Below, piece after piece: positions 34,731 to 42,749 of a stretch of DNA of 64,000 bases. The stretch is from positions 62,001 through 126,000 of the forward strand of contig NZ_FOFV01000012.1 in NCBI RefSeq assembly GCF_900111005.1, given 5' to 3'. The notes under the pieces are model-generated. The model saw only the letters and a program-made list of their open reading frames with translations, ran no database searches and was not told where the DNA came from. Both the position numbers and the translations under genes were made by a program. How positions within the stretch are numbered: the first letter of the stretch is position 1; every line of letters begins with the position of its first letter. The stretch is from Lentzea albida (GTDB lineage Bacteria > Actinomycetota > Actinomycetes > Mycobacteriales > Pseudonocardiaceae).

Positions 34731-34743
34731 GGTCTTACCTTCC

Positions 34744-35487
34744 TCACGGGTGCTGACTGCTCACCGAGACGACCTCGCCCGTCAGGTAGGACGAGTAGTC
34801 GCTGGCGAGGAACACGATCACATTCGCGACCTCCCAGGGCTCGGCGGCGCGCCCGAAAGCCTCCCGGGACGCCAGTTCCGTCAGCAACTCCTCACTGGTG
34901 ACCTTGGTCAAGAACGGGTGCGCCGCCAAGCTCGGCGCGACCGCGTTCACCCGGATGCCGTGCTCGGCGACGTCCATCGCGGCGCACCTCGTCAGCGCCA
35001 TGACGCCCGCTTTCGCTGCGGCGTAATGGGCTTGACCCTTCTGGGCGCGCCAGCCGATCACACTGGAGTTGTTAACGACGACACCGCTTCGTTGGACGAC
35101 CATTCGGCGTAACGCGGCCCTGGTGCAGCGGAAGGTGCCGTTCAGCGTGACGTCCAGGACTTTCGCCCACTCGTCGTCGGTCATGTCCAGGACGGACTTC
35201 TCGCCGCCCAGGCCGGCGTTGTTGACCATCACGTCGATGCGGCCGTAGCGCTCGACCGTCTCGTCGACCAGGTGCTGCACCTGCTGCTCGTCGGTGACGT
35301 CGCACGGGACGGCGTGGGCGGTGCCGAGAGCCTCGTGCGTCTCCTTGAGGCGGCGCTCGTGCCAGTCGCTGATGACCACCGTGGCGCCCTCTTCGAGGCA
35401 CCTCTTGGCGGTGGCACTGCCGATGCCGGTGCCCGCCGCGGCCGTGACCACGACGACCTTGTCCCGGAGCAGGTCGTGGCCGGTCAT
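34744..35487 (-). CDS. ipdF: IpdF, SDR for 5-hydroxy-HIC-CoA
   Basis: SDR of 247 residues. The cofactor loop is unusual (TAAAGTGIG rather than TGxxxGIG), then NNAG, NNSSVIGWRAQKGQAHYAAAKAG (Ser, Tyr, Lys) and SDYSSYLTGEVVSVSSQHP end. Matches Rv3559c (IpdF), which interconverts the 5-hydroxy and 5-keto forms of HIP-CoA derivatives. The start overlaps the fadE30 stop (ATGA), and kstR2 follows after 13 bases. Confidence 0.9.
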   Translation of the reverse strand: MTGHDLLRDKVVVVTAAAGTGIGSATAKRCLEEGATVVISDWHERRLKETHEALGTAHAVPCDVTDEQQVQHLVDETVERYGRIDVMVNNAGLGGEKSVLDMTDDEWAKVLDVTLNGTFRCTRAALRRMVVQRSGVVVNNSSVIGWRAQKGQAHYAAAKAGVMALTRCAAMDVAEHGIRVNAVAPSLAAHPFLTKVTSEELLTELASREAFGRAAEPWEVANVIVFLASDYSSYLTGEVVSVSSQHP

Positions 35488-36557
35488 CGCGGCAGTCCCA
35501 GGACGCGGTGGGCGATGATCTCGCGCTGGATCTCGTCCGAGCCGCCGTAGATCGTCTCCGCGCGGCTGAACAGGAACAGGCGCTGCCACTCGTTGTCGTC
35601 GATCATCGACTCGGGCCCGAGCGAGTCCATCGCGAGCTCGCCGAGCCTGCGGTGCCAGCTCCCCCAGAACAGCTTCAGCACGGACGCCTCCGGGCCCGGT
35701 TCGTCGTTCAGGGTCCTCATGGTGTGCGAGCGCATCACGTGCAGCTCGAGCCACGCCCTGGTGAGGCGTTCGTCGTCCGGGTTCGTGGCCATGATCGCGT
35801 CGAGCTGGCGGCGGAAGCCCACCTGGTGCCCGAGCATCGCCGTGCCGCGTTCGAAGCCGAGGGTGGCCATCGCGATCTTCCAGCCCTCGCCGGGCTCGCC
35901 CACGACGTTCGCGCGCGCCGTCACCGCTTCGTCGAAGAAGACCTCGTTGAACTCGGACGTGCCGGTGAGCTGGCGGATCGGCCGGACCTCGACGCCGGGC
36001 TGGTTCATCGGCACGAGCAGGTACGAGAGGCCGTGGTGCCGTTGGGAACCGGGTTCGGTGCGGCACAGCACGAAGATCCAGTCCGAGTAGTGCGCGTTCG
36101 ACGTCCAGATCTTCTGGCCGTTGATCACCCACCGGTCGCCGTCGAGAGCGGCCTTGGTCTGCACGGACGCGAGGTCCGAGCCGGCGCCCGGTTCGGAGTA
36201 GCCCTGGCACCACAGCTCGTCGAGCGTGCGGATCTTCGGCAGGAAGCGCGCCTTCTGCTCCGGTGTGCCGAAGGCGAGCAGCGTCGGGCCGAGCAGGCCC
36301 TCGCCCACGATGTCGACCTTCGCCGGCGCGTCGGCCTCCGCGTACTCCTCGTGGAAGACCACCTGCTCCTCCACGCTGCGCTCGCCGGGCCAGCCGAGGC
36401 ACGTCCACCCGCTCCGCGCGAGATGGCGGTGCCACCGCAGCCTGCCCTCGAACGCCTCGTGCTCGCGGCCAGGTCCACCCAGGCCGCGCAGCTCAGCGAA
36501 CTCACCGACGAGGTTGGCGGACAACCATTCCCGCACCTCGCGCCGGAAGGACTCCAT
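35484..36557 (-). CDS. fadE30: Acyl-CoA dehydrogenase FadE30
   Basis: Full-length acyl-CoA dehydrogenase, 357 residues: CQGYSEPGAGSDLASVQTKA, INGQKIWTSNAHYSDW, FERGTAMLGHQ and ETIYGGSDEIQREIIAHRVLGLP (FAD end). FadE30 (Rv3560c) acts on 5-OH-HIP-CoA in rings C/D degradation. It is the first gene of the fadE30-ipdF-kstR2-fadA6 operon, divergent from fadD3, with the KstR2 operator 17 bases upstream. The N-terminus is compact relative to other FadE proteins here. Confidence 0.92.
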   Translation of the reverse strand: MESFRREVREWLSANLVGEFAELRGLGGPGREHEAFEGRLRWHRHLARSGWTCLGWPGERSVEEQVVFHEEYAEADAPAKVDIVGEGLLGPTLLAFGTPEQKARFLPKIRTLDELWCQGYSEPGAGSDLASVQTKAALDGDRWVINGQKIWTSNAHYSDWIFVLCRTEPGSQRHHGLSYLLVPMNQPGVEVRPIRQLTGTSEFNEVFFDEAVTARANVVGEPGEGWKIAMATLGFERGTAMLGHQVGFRRQLDAIMATNPDDERLTRAWLELHVMRSHTMRTLNDEPGPEASVLKLFWGSWHRRLGELAMDSLGPESMIDDNEWQRLFLFSRAETIYGGSDEIQREIIAHRVLGLPR

Positions 36558-36574
36558 GGGCCATACTCTAACCT

Positions 36575-36588
36575 ACCAAGCACTTGCT
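36575..36588. promoter_or_regulatory. KstR2 operator between fadE30 and fadD3
   Basis: ACCAAGCACTTGCT is a full match to the published KstR2 motif AnCAAGnnCTTGnT. It lies 17 bases before fadE30 and 12 before fadD3, so one site controls both operons including kstR2. Confidence 0.92.
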
Positions 36589-36600
36589 TTGGAGGGCGTT

Positions 36601-38076
36601 GTGGCCGTAGATCCAAGCAGGCAAACGGTTTCAGCCGTGCTCGACCGCGCTGCTGCTTCGTACATCGACGCGGAGGCGTTGGTGGACGGGGAGGTCCGCC
36701 TCAGCTGGCGCGAGCTCCGCTCGGCGGTGCTCGACGCGGCGCGCGCCCTCGTGGGGATGGGCGTCCGTCCGGGTGATCGGGTGGCCCTGTGCGCGCCCAA
36801 CTCGGCGCGGTGGGTGGTCGCGGCGCTCGGGGCGTTGCGGGCGGGCGCCGCGCTCGTGCCGATCAACACCCGGTTCACCGCGACGGAGACGCTGGACGTG
36901 CTCCGCCGCAGTGCCGCTCGGGTGCTGGTCGTGGAGGGCGAGTTCCTCGGCCGCGACCGGGAGGCGGAACTCCGTGTGCTGTCCCCGGAACTGCCCGCGG
37001 TGGTGCGACTACCGACCACGTGGGTTCCGGCCGATGCGGATCTGCCCGAGCTTTCCGGGGAAGCGTTGTGCGACGTCATGTTCACCTCCGGTACGACGGG
37101 GCGCAGCAAGGGGGCGATGAGCGCGCACCGGCAGTCGATCGGGGTGGCCGAGGCCTGGGCGGCCTGTGGTGAGCTGACGTCCGCGGACCGGTACCTGGTC
37201 GTCAACCCCTTCTTCCACACCTTCGGGTACAAGGCGGGGATCCTCGCCTGCCTGCTCACCGGCGCGACGATCGTGCCGCAGCCGGTGTTCGACGTCGTCG
37301 AGACGATGCGGCTGGTCGAGCGGGAGCGGATCACCGTGCTGCCGGGGCCGCCGACGATCTTCCAGACGCTCCTCGACCACCCGGAGCGCGGCTCGTTCGA
37401 CCTGTCGAGCCTGCGGCTCGCCGTCACCGGCGCCGCGGTCGTGCCGGTGGTGCTGATCGAACGGATGCGGTCGGAGCTCTCGCTGACCGTGCTCACCGCG
37501 TACGGACTGACCGAGGCGGTCGTCGCCACGATGTGTCGGCCGGGTGACTCGCCGGAGACGGTCGCGCACACCTGCGGGGCACCGATGGCGGGGTTCGAAC
37601 TGCGGCTGGGCGCGCGGGACGAGGTGTTGCTGCGCGGCCCCAACGTGATGCTCGGGTACCTCGACGACCCTGCCGCCACCGCCGAGGCCGTCGATGCCGA
37701 CGGCTGGTTGCACACCGGTGACGTCGGACGGCTGGACTCCCGCGGCTACCTGTCCATCACCGACCGGCTCAAGGACATGTACATCTGCGGCGGGTTCAAC
37801 GTCTACCCCGCAGAGGTCGAGCAGGCACTGGCCCGGTTGCCGGGCGTCGCCGAGGTGGCCGTGGTCGGCAGGGCGGACGCACGGCTCGGCGAGGTGGGGC
37901 TCGCCTTCGTCGTGACGGCGCCGGGGTCCTCGCTCAGCGAGTCCGACGTGATCGCGTTCTGCCGCGAACGGCTGGCCAACTACAAGGTGCCGCGCGCGGT
38001 CGAGTTCGTGCCGGCACTCCCCCGCAACGCGATGGGCAAGGTCCTCAAAACCCAACTGCGCAAGGAGAACGCGTGA
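36601..38076 (+). CDS. fadD3: HIP-CoA ligase FadD3
   Basis: ANL ligase of 491 residues starting at GTG after GGAGGG. Motifs: MFTSGTTGRSKGA (P-loop), TAYGLTEAVVATM (A5), GWLHTGDVGRLDSRGYLSITDRLKDMYICGGFNVYPAEVE (A7-A8) and NAMGKVLKT (A10 lysine). FadD3 (Rv3561) adds CoA to HIP, the C/D-ring propionate left after ring A/B cleavage, and so makes the KstR2 inducer. It overlaps the next gene by GTGA. Confidence 0.93.
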   Translation: MAVDPSRQTVSAVLDRAAASYIDAEALVDGEVRLSWRELRSAVLDAARALVGMGVRPGDRVALCAPNSARWVVAALGALRAGAALVPINTRFTATETLDVLRRSAARVLVVEGEFLGRDREAELRVLSPELPAVVRLPTTWVPADADLPELSGEALCDVMFTSGTTGRSKGAMSAHRQSIGVAEAWAACGELTSADRYLVVNPFFHTFGYKAGILACLLTGATIVPQPVFDVVETMRLVERERITVLPGPPTIFQTLLDHPERGSFDLSSLRLAVTGAAVVPVVLIERMRSELSLTVLTAYGLTEAVVATMCRPGDSPETVAHTCGAPMAGFELRLGARDEVLLRGPNVMLGYLDDPAATAEAVDADGWLHTGDVGRLDSRGYLSITDRLKDMYICGGFNVYPAEVEQALARLPGVAEVAVVGRADARLGEVGLAFVVTAPGSSLSESDVIAFCRERLANYKVPRAVEFVPALPRNAMGKVLKTQLRKENA

Positions 38077-38903
38077 CAGTCTCGTATGAGCGGCGGGACG
38101 CGGTCGCCGTCGTGACCATGAACCGCCCGGAGTACCGCAACGCGCAGAACTCGGCGATGACCTACGCGTTGGACGAGGCCTTCACCCGCGCGGTCGACGA
38201 CGACGAGGTCAAGGTGATCGTCCTGGCGGGCGCCGGCGACCACTTCTCCGCGGGCCACGACATCGGTTCTCCCGGCCGTGACGTCGACGTCTCCTTCGAG
38301 CGCAGGGCCGTGATGTGGTGGGACCACGTCGGCCGCGAGGGCGGTGACCTCCGGTTCGCCCGCGAGATGGAGGTCTACCTCGGCATGTGCCGGCGGTGGC
38401 GGGAGATCCCGAAGCCGACGATCGCGATGGTGCAGGGCGCGTGCGTGGCCGGCGGCCTGATGCTCGCCTGGGTGTGCGACCTGGTCGTGGCGTCCGAGGA
38501 CGCGTTCTTCGCCGATCCCGTCGTGCGCATGGGGATTCCGGGCGTCGAGTACTTCGCGCACCCGTGGGTGCTCGGGCCGCGCGCCGCCAAGGAGGTGCTC
38601 TTCACCGGCGACCGGTTCTCCGCCCAGCGCGCCTACGAGTGGGGCATGGTCTCGCGCGTCGTGCCACGTGCCTCGCTGGAGTCGTCCGTGTTCGAGCTGG
38701 CCGGGCGGATCTCGGCGATGCCGCGGTTCGGGCTGGCGCTCGCCAAGAAGGCGGTCAACCAGTCCGAGGACCTGATGGGCCTGCGCGCCGGCATGGACTC
38801 GGTGTTCGGGCTGCACCACTTCGCGCACGCGCACAACGCCGAGGTGAGCTCCGACGCGCTGGCGGGGATGGACGCCCGCGCGATGAAGAAGGCCTCCGGC
38901 TGA
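38073..38903 (+). CDS. Enoyl-CoA hydratase/isomerase in the fadD3 operon
   Basis: Crotonase-fold protein of 276 residues: NRPEYRNAQNS, LAGAGDHFSAGHDIG (oxyanion strand with GHD in place of GAD) and QGACVAGGLMLAWVCDLVVASEDAFFADP. The signature SAGHDIGSPGRD and the WWDHVGREGG insert match a subgroup of steroid/terpenoid crotonases. It sits between fadD3 and fadE31 with overlaps on both sides, whereas in M. tuberculosis fadD3 is followed directly by fadE31. It probably hydrates the product of one of the FadE dimers in HIP degradation. Precise step unknown. Confidence 0.87.
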   Translation: MTVSYERRDAVAVVTMNRPEYRNAQNSAMTYALDEAFTRAVDDDEVKVIVLAGAGDHFSAGHDIGSPGRDVDVSFERRAVMWWDHVGREGGDLRFAREMEVYLGMCRRWREIPKPTIAMVQGACVAGGLMLAWVCDLVVASEDAFFADPVVRMGIPGVEYFAHPWVLGPRAAKEVLFTGDRFSAQRAYEWGMVSRVVPRASLESSVFELAGRISAMPRFGLALAKKAVNQSEDLMGLRAGMDSVFGLHHFAHAHNAEVSSDALAGMDARAMKKASG

Positions 38904-39994
38904 TGGACCTCTCGCTGGATGCCGAGACCCTGTCGTTCCAGGCCGAGGTGCGCGCCTGGCTGGCTTCGCACGTGCGTTCGCTGTCGTCGATGGACACCGC
39001 CGAGGGCTTCGAGGAACACCGCGCGTGGGAACGTTCGCTGGCCGCCGAGCGGTTGTCGGTCGTGTCGTGGCCTGCGGTCTACGGAGGTCGGGAGGCCTCG
39101 CTGCTGCAGTGGCTGGTGTTCGAGGAGGAGTACCACGCCTCGGGCGCACCGGGACGCGTGTCGCAGAACGGCATCTTCCTGCTGGCGCCGACGTTGTTCG
39201 CGCACGGCACCGACGAGCAACGCGCGCGGATCCTGCCCGCGATGGCCCGCGCCGACGAGGTGTGGGCGCAGGCCTGGTCGGAACCCGAGGCGGGGTCGGA
39301 CCTGGCGTCGTTGCGCAGCACGGCCACCCGCTGCGACGGCGGCTGGCTGCTGCGCGGCCAGAAGACCTGGAGCTCCCGCGCGGCGTTCGCGGACCGCGCG
39401 TTCGGCCTGTTCCGCACCGGCCCCGGCGAGCGCCACCGCGGTCTGACCTACCTGCTCTTCGACCTGCGTTCGGACGGCGTCACCGTGCGCCCGATCGACC
39501 AGCTCGACGGCGAGCCGGGCTTCGCCGAGATCTTCCTGGACGACGTGTTCGTGCCGGACCACGACGTCGTCGGCGAGGTCGGCGACGGCTGGCGCGTGGC
39601 GATGAGCACCGCGGGCAACGAGCGCGGCCTCACCCTGCGCTCACCGGGCCGTTTCACCGCCGCGGCCTCCCGCCTGGTCGAGCTCTACCGCAAGAACCCG
39701 GACCCGGCCCTGCGCGACCGAGTCGTCGACGCGTGGATCGGCGCGCAGGCCTACCGCCTCCACACCTACGGTGCTTTGGCCTCGCCGTTGAGCGGACCGG
39801 CCGCGAGCGTGACGAAGGTGTTCTGGTCGGAGCTGGACGTCGCCCTGCACGAGACGGCGCTCGACCTCCTGGGCGAGGTGGCGCCGGGGTGGCGGGACGG
39901 GTGGCTGTTCTCGCTGTCGGGGCCGATCTACGCGGGCACCAACGAGATCCAGCGCAACGTGATCGCCGAACGACTCCTGGGGCTGCCGCGATGA
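38903..39994 (+). CDS. fadE31: Acyl-CoA dehydrogenase FadE31
   Basis: Full-length acyl-CoA dehydrogenase subunit of 363 residues: AQAWSEPEAGSDLASLRSTA, LRGQKTWSSRAAFADRAF, NERGLTLRSPGRF and GPIYAGTNEIQRNVIAERLLGLP (FAD end). Matches Rv3562 by position, followed by two short partner subunits. FadE31 pairs with FadE32 or FadE33 in alpha-beta enzymes acting on HIP-derived CoA esters. Starts with TGATG overlapping the hydratase stop, and ends overlapping fadE32 (ATGATG). Confidence 0.9.
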   Translation: MDLSLDAETLSFQAEVRAWLASHVRSLSSMDTAEGFEEHRAWERSLAAERLSVVSWPAVYGGREASLLQWLVFEEEYHASGAPGRVSQNGIFLLAPTLFAHGTDEQRARILPAMARADEVWAQAWSEPEAGSDLASLRSTATRCDGGWLLRGQKTWSSRAAFADRAFGLFRTGPGERHRGLTYLLFDLRSDGVTVRPIDQLDGEPGFAEIFLDDVFVPDHDVVGEVGDGWRVAMSTAGNERGLTLRSPGRFTAAASRLVELYRKNPDPALRDRVVDAWIGAQAYRLHTYGALASPLSGPAASVTKVFWSELDVALHETALDLLGEVAPGWRDGWLFSLSGPIYAGTNEIQRNVIAERLLGLPR

Positions 39995-40806
39995 TGTTCA
40001 CACTGTCGGCGGAGCAGACCGACTTCGCCTCCGTGCTGCACGACTTCCTGAAGGCGGGCGGGACGGACCTGGCGTCGCTCGGGGTGGACCAGGTGACGGA
40101 CCCGGTCGACCTGGTGGTGCTGTTCGAGGAGGTGGGGCACCACGCGGTGGCGGGGCCGCTGGTGGAGACGCTCGCGGTGGTGCCGGCGCTGATCGGGTCG
40201 TCAGGCGGGTCGAGCTGTTCCGTGGCGTTCCCTCCCCTGCTCCCCCACGCCCCCGAAGCCGACCGCTACCTCCTGGTCGACGGCGACACCCTCCGCGAAG
40301 CCACCCCCATCACCGAACTCGACTCCGTCGACCCGACCCGCCGCCTGGTCGAACTCACCCCCGGCCCCGTGATCGCGACCGACGCGCCCACCGGCAGAGC
40401 GTTCGACCTGGGCGTCCTAACCACCTCCGCGCAGCTCCTGGGCCTCGGCCGCGCCCTGCTCGAGATGACCACCGAGCACGCCAAGGCCCGCACCCAGTTC
40501 GGCACGCCGATCGGCCGGTTCCAGGCGGTCAAGCACCACCTCGCGAACGTCCTCATCGGACTCGAGCTCGCCCGGCCGCTGGTGTTCGGCGCGGCCGTGA
40601 CCATGAGTGCGCGGGACGTGTCCGCCGCCAAGGTCGCCACGTCCGACGCCGCGTGGCAGGCCGCTCGCGTCGCGTTGCAGGTGCACGGAGCGATCGGGTA
40701 CACCGCCGAGCACGGCCTCGGGCGGTTCCTGCTGCAGACCCGAGCCCTGCGCACCGCGTGGGGCAGTCCGTCGATGCACCGAGCACGTGTGCTGGAGGCG
40801 TTGTGA
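39991..40806 (+). CDS. fadE32: Acyl-CoA dehydrogenase FadE32, short partner subunit
   Basis: 271-residue short-form acyl-CoA dehydrogenase: the N-terminal helical domain is reduced, and the C-terminal part keeps AKARTQFGTPIGRFQAVKHHLANVLIG and HGAIGYTAEHGLGRFL (partner FAD contacts). Synteny is Rv3563. A second ATG one codon on is also possible. It is overlapped by the fadE33 GTG (GTGA). Confidence 0.88.
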   Translation: MMFTLSAEQTDFASVLHDFLKAGGTDLASLGVDQVTDPVDLVVLFEEVGHHAVAGPLVETLAVVPALIGSSGGSSCSVAFPPLLPHAPEADRYLLVDGDTLREATPITELDSVDPTRRLVELTPGPVIATDAPTGRAFDLGVLTTSAQLLGLGRALLEMTTEHAKARTQFGTPIGRFQAVKHHLANVLIGLELARPLVFGAAVTMSARDVSAAKVATSDAAWQAARVALQVHGAIGYTAEHGLGRFLLQTRALRTAWGSPSMHRARVLEAL

Positions 40807-41756
40807 CACCGGAACAACTGGCTCTCAGGGACGCCGTCCGCAGCCTGTTGGCCAAGCACTCGGACGTGCGCGCGGCCATCGAGACCCCGCACGGCTACGA
40901 CAAGGACGTGTGGGCGCGGCTCACCGACATCGGCGTGCTGCCGATCCCCGAGCGATACGGCGGTTCGGGCGCGACACGAGCCGAGACCACCATCGCCCTC
41001 GAAGAGCTCGGCCGCACCCTCACGCCCTCGCCGCTGCTGGCGTCGACGCTGGCCGTCGAGGCGCTGCTGGCCGCGGAGAACGAGGAGGCGTGCGAGCGGT
41101 TGTTGCCGCGGATCGCGGACGGGACGGTCGCCACGCTCATCTGGCCCTGGCACGGCACCGAGTACGACCTCGACGGTCCGGCGCGCTACGTGCTGAACGG
41201 CGACACCGCCGAGATCGTCCTCGCGACCGACGGCACCGACCTGTACGAGGTCGACCCCGGCGCCGCCCGCGAACACACCCCGACGATGGACCAGACCCGC
41301 CGCCTGGCCACCGTCACACCGAGTGGCGCGACCCGTCTGGGTCCGTGGGATCCGGGAGTCCGCGACATCGCGTTGGCCGCGTTGTGCGCCGAACAGGTCG
41401 GCACGGCCGCGCGAGCCCTGGAGCTCACCGTCGAGCACACGAAGACCAGGGTTCAGTTCGGCAGGCCGATCGGCTCGTTCCAGGCGTTGAAGCACCGCAT
41501 GGCCGACATGCACGTTCTCGTGGAGACCGCGAGGTCGGCCGCGGGAGCGTTCACCGACGAGATCTCGGCGGCGGTGGCGAAGGTGTACTGCTCGGAGGCG
41601 TTGTTCGAGGTCGCGGCCGAGATGGTCCAGTTGCACGGCGGCATCGCGATCACGTGGGAGCACGACGCGCACCTCTACCTGAAGCGGGCGCACGGCAGCG
41701 GACAGCTGTTCGGCAGCCCTGTCATGCACCTCCAACGCCTCAAGGCCAAAATCTGA
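40803..41756 (+). CDS. fadE33: Acyl-CoA dehydrogenase FadE33, short partner subunit
   Basis: 317-residue short acyl-CoA dehydrogenase: LAKHSDVRAAIETPHGYDKDVWARLTDIGVLPIPERYGG in the N-terminal domain, then HTKTRVQFGRPIGSFQALKHRMADMHVLVETARS and LHGGIAITWEHDAHLYLKRAHG in the C-terminal domain. Corresponds to Rv3564. With FadE31 it would form the second alternative heterotetramer in HIP degradation. An uncharacterised gene follows three bases after its stop. Confidence 0.89.
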   Translation: MTPEQLALRDAVRSLLAKHSDVRAAIETPHGYDKDVWARLTDIGVLPIPERYGGSGATRAETTIALEELGRTLTPSPLLASTLAVEALLAAENEEACERLLPRIADGTVATLIWPWHGTEYDLDGPARYVLNGDTAEIVLATDGTDLYEVDPGAAREHTPTMDQTRRLATVTPSGATRLGPWDPGVRDIALAALCAEQVGTAARALELTVEHTKTRVQFGRPIGSFQALKHRMADMHVLVETARSAAGAFTDEISAAVAKVYCSEALFEVAAEMVQLHGGIAITWEHDAHLYLKRAHGSGQLFGSPVMHLQRLKAKI

Positions 41757-41759
41757 CAG

Positions 41760-42332
41760 GTGGACGTCAAGACCTACGCGGTGGTCACGGACCTGTGCGC
41801 GCGGTTCGCGGGGCGGCTGGACGACGACGCGCTGAACTCGGTGCGGGTGCACTACTTCGCCGGGGAGCCCGCGCTGGCGGAGGCGACGCTGCTGCTCACC
41901 CTGGCGCACGGGGACATCGGCATCACGCGGGAGGAGCACGACCTCATCCGGTCCACCTCGGACGATCCCGACCTGGCCGCCGTGCGCATCATCGACCAGG
42001 TGCCGCCGCTCGCCTACCGCTTCAGCCCCACCGGTCCCGCGGACGCGCCGGACCCGGGCAGGGCCGACCAGGTGCTGGCCGACGAGGCGGCGCGGTACGG
42101 CGGACGCGTGCTCCGTCGCGCGTGGCGCGACCCGTTGCCCGGCGCTCCGGACACCGCGAAGTGGACGTACCTGCTGCACACCGACGACGCCGACGTGCTC
42201 GGGGTGTACGCGGGCCTGTCCGGACGGCTCCGGGTCACGCTGGAGGAGAAGTGGCCGCTGGAGGTGGTGCACACCAACGTGTCCCCGTACCAGGCCGCCG
42301 CCTCACTGGCCCCGCGGATCTGGGTGGCCTAG
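41760..42332 (+). CDS. Conserved-looking protein of unknown function at the end of the fadE31-33 operon
   Basis: 190-residue acidic soluble protein from a GTG start three bases after fadE33. No signal peptide, membrane segment, cofactor motif or recognisable domain; only one cysteine. Two regions (residues 1-60 helical, 140-185 with KWTYLLHTDDADVLGVYAGLSGRLRVTLEEKWPLEVVHTNVSP) look like an alpha/beta fold. Co-transcription with the HIP fadE genes suggests a role in ring C/D degradation, but I do not recognise its family. It overlaps the convergent MerR gene by 30 bases. Confidence 0.72.
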   Translation: MDVKTYAVVTDLCARFAGRLDDDALNSVRVHYFAGEPALAEATLLLTLAHGDIGITREEHDLIRSTSDDPDLAAVRIIDQVPPLAYRFSPTGPADAPDPGRADQVLADEAARYGGRVLRRAWRDPLPGAPDTAKWTYLLHTDDADVLGVYAGLSGRLRVTLEEKWPLEVVHTNVSPYQAAASLAPRIWVA

Positions 42333-42707
42333 GAGGCTCCGGAACCGGGGGCACTCCAGGTGCGTCGGCGCCGGGCACGCCGCCGCGTGCCGCAGGTCGT
42401 CGCGCATCAACGCCAGCTTCTGGATCGTCGCGTCCAGTTCGTCGGCCTTCGCGGCGAGCATCTCGCGGTTCGGCGACGGGCGGCCGTCGGGCGAGAACAT
42501 CAGCGTGATCTCGTCGAGCGAGAACCCCGCCGTGCGGCAGACCGCGATCAACGCCAGCTGTTCCAGCACGGCCGACGTGAACACGCGCGTCAGGCCTTGC
42601 CGTCGCACGGAGGCGATCAGGCCGCGCTCCTCGTAGTAGCGCAGGGTCGAGGCGGGCACGCCCGAACGGCGGACCACCTCGCCGATGCCGATCTCAGCGG
42701 AATCCAC
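42303..42707 (-). CDS. MerR-family transcriptional regulator
   Basis: 134-residue regulator. The N-terminal winged helix-turn-helix has the MerR wording IGIGEVVRRSGVPASTLRYYEERGLI, then a long dimerisation coiled coil (MLAAKADELDATIQKLALMRDDL), and a short C-terminus with two cysteines in ACPAPTHLECPRF. That spacing lacks the four-cysteine cluster of SoxR, so it may bind a different cofactor or sense thiol stress. It runs divergently from a methyltransferase gene with a SoxR-box-like dyad between the promoters. GTG start. It is probably the local regulator of that pair and not part of sterol metabolism. Confidence 0.85.
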   Translation of the reverse strand: MDSAEIGIGEVVRRSGVPASTLRYYEERGLIASVRRQGLTRVFTSAVLEQLALIAVCRTAGFSLDEITLMFSPDGRPSPNREMLAAKADELDATIQKLALMRDDLRHAAACPAPTHLECPRFRSLLGHPDPRGQ

Positions 42708-42716
42708 GACACTTGA

Positions 42717-42734
42717 CCTCAAGCCGACTTGAAG
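42717..42734. promoter_or_regulatory. MerR/SoxR-type operator dyad
   Basis: CCTCAAGCCGACTTGAAG fits the 18-bp SoxR-box form CCTCAAGnnnACTTGAGG with one mismatch. It lies between the MerR and methyltransferase genes, just after a TTGACC (-35-like) hexamer, as expected for MerR-type activation across a long spacer. Confidence 0.72.
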
Positions 42735-42749
42735 TAGGACGGTAGGACC

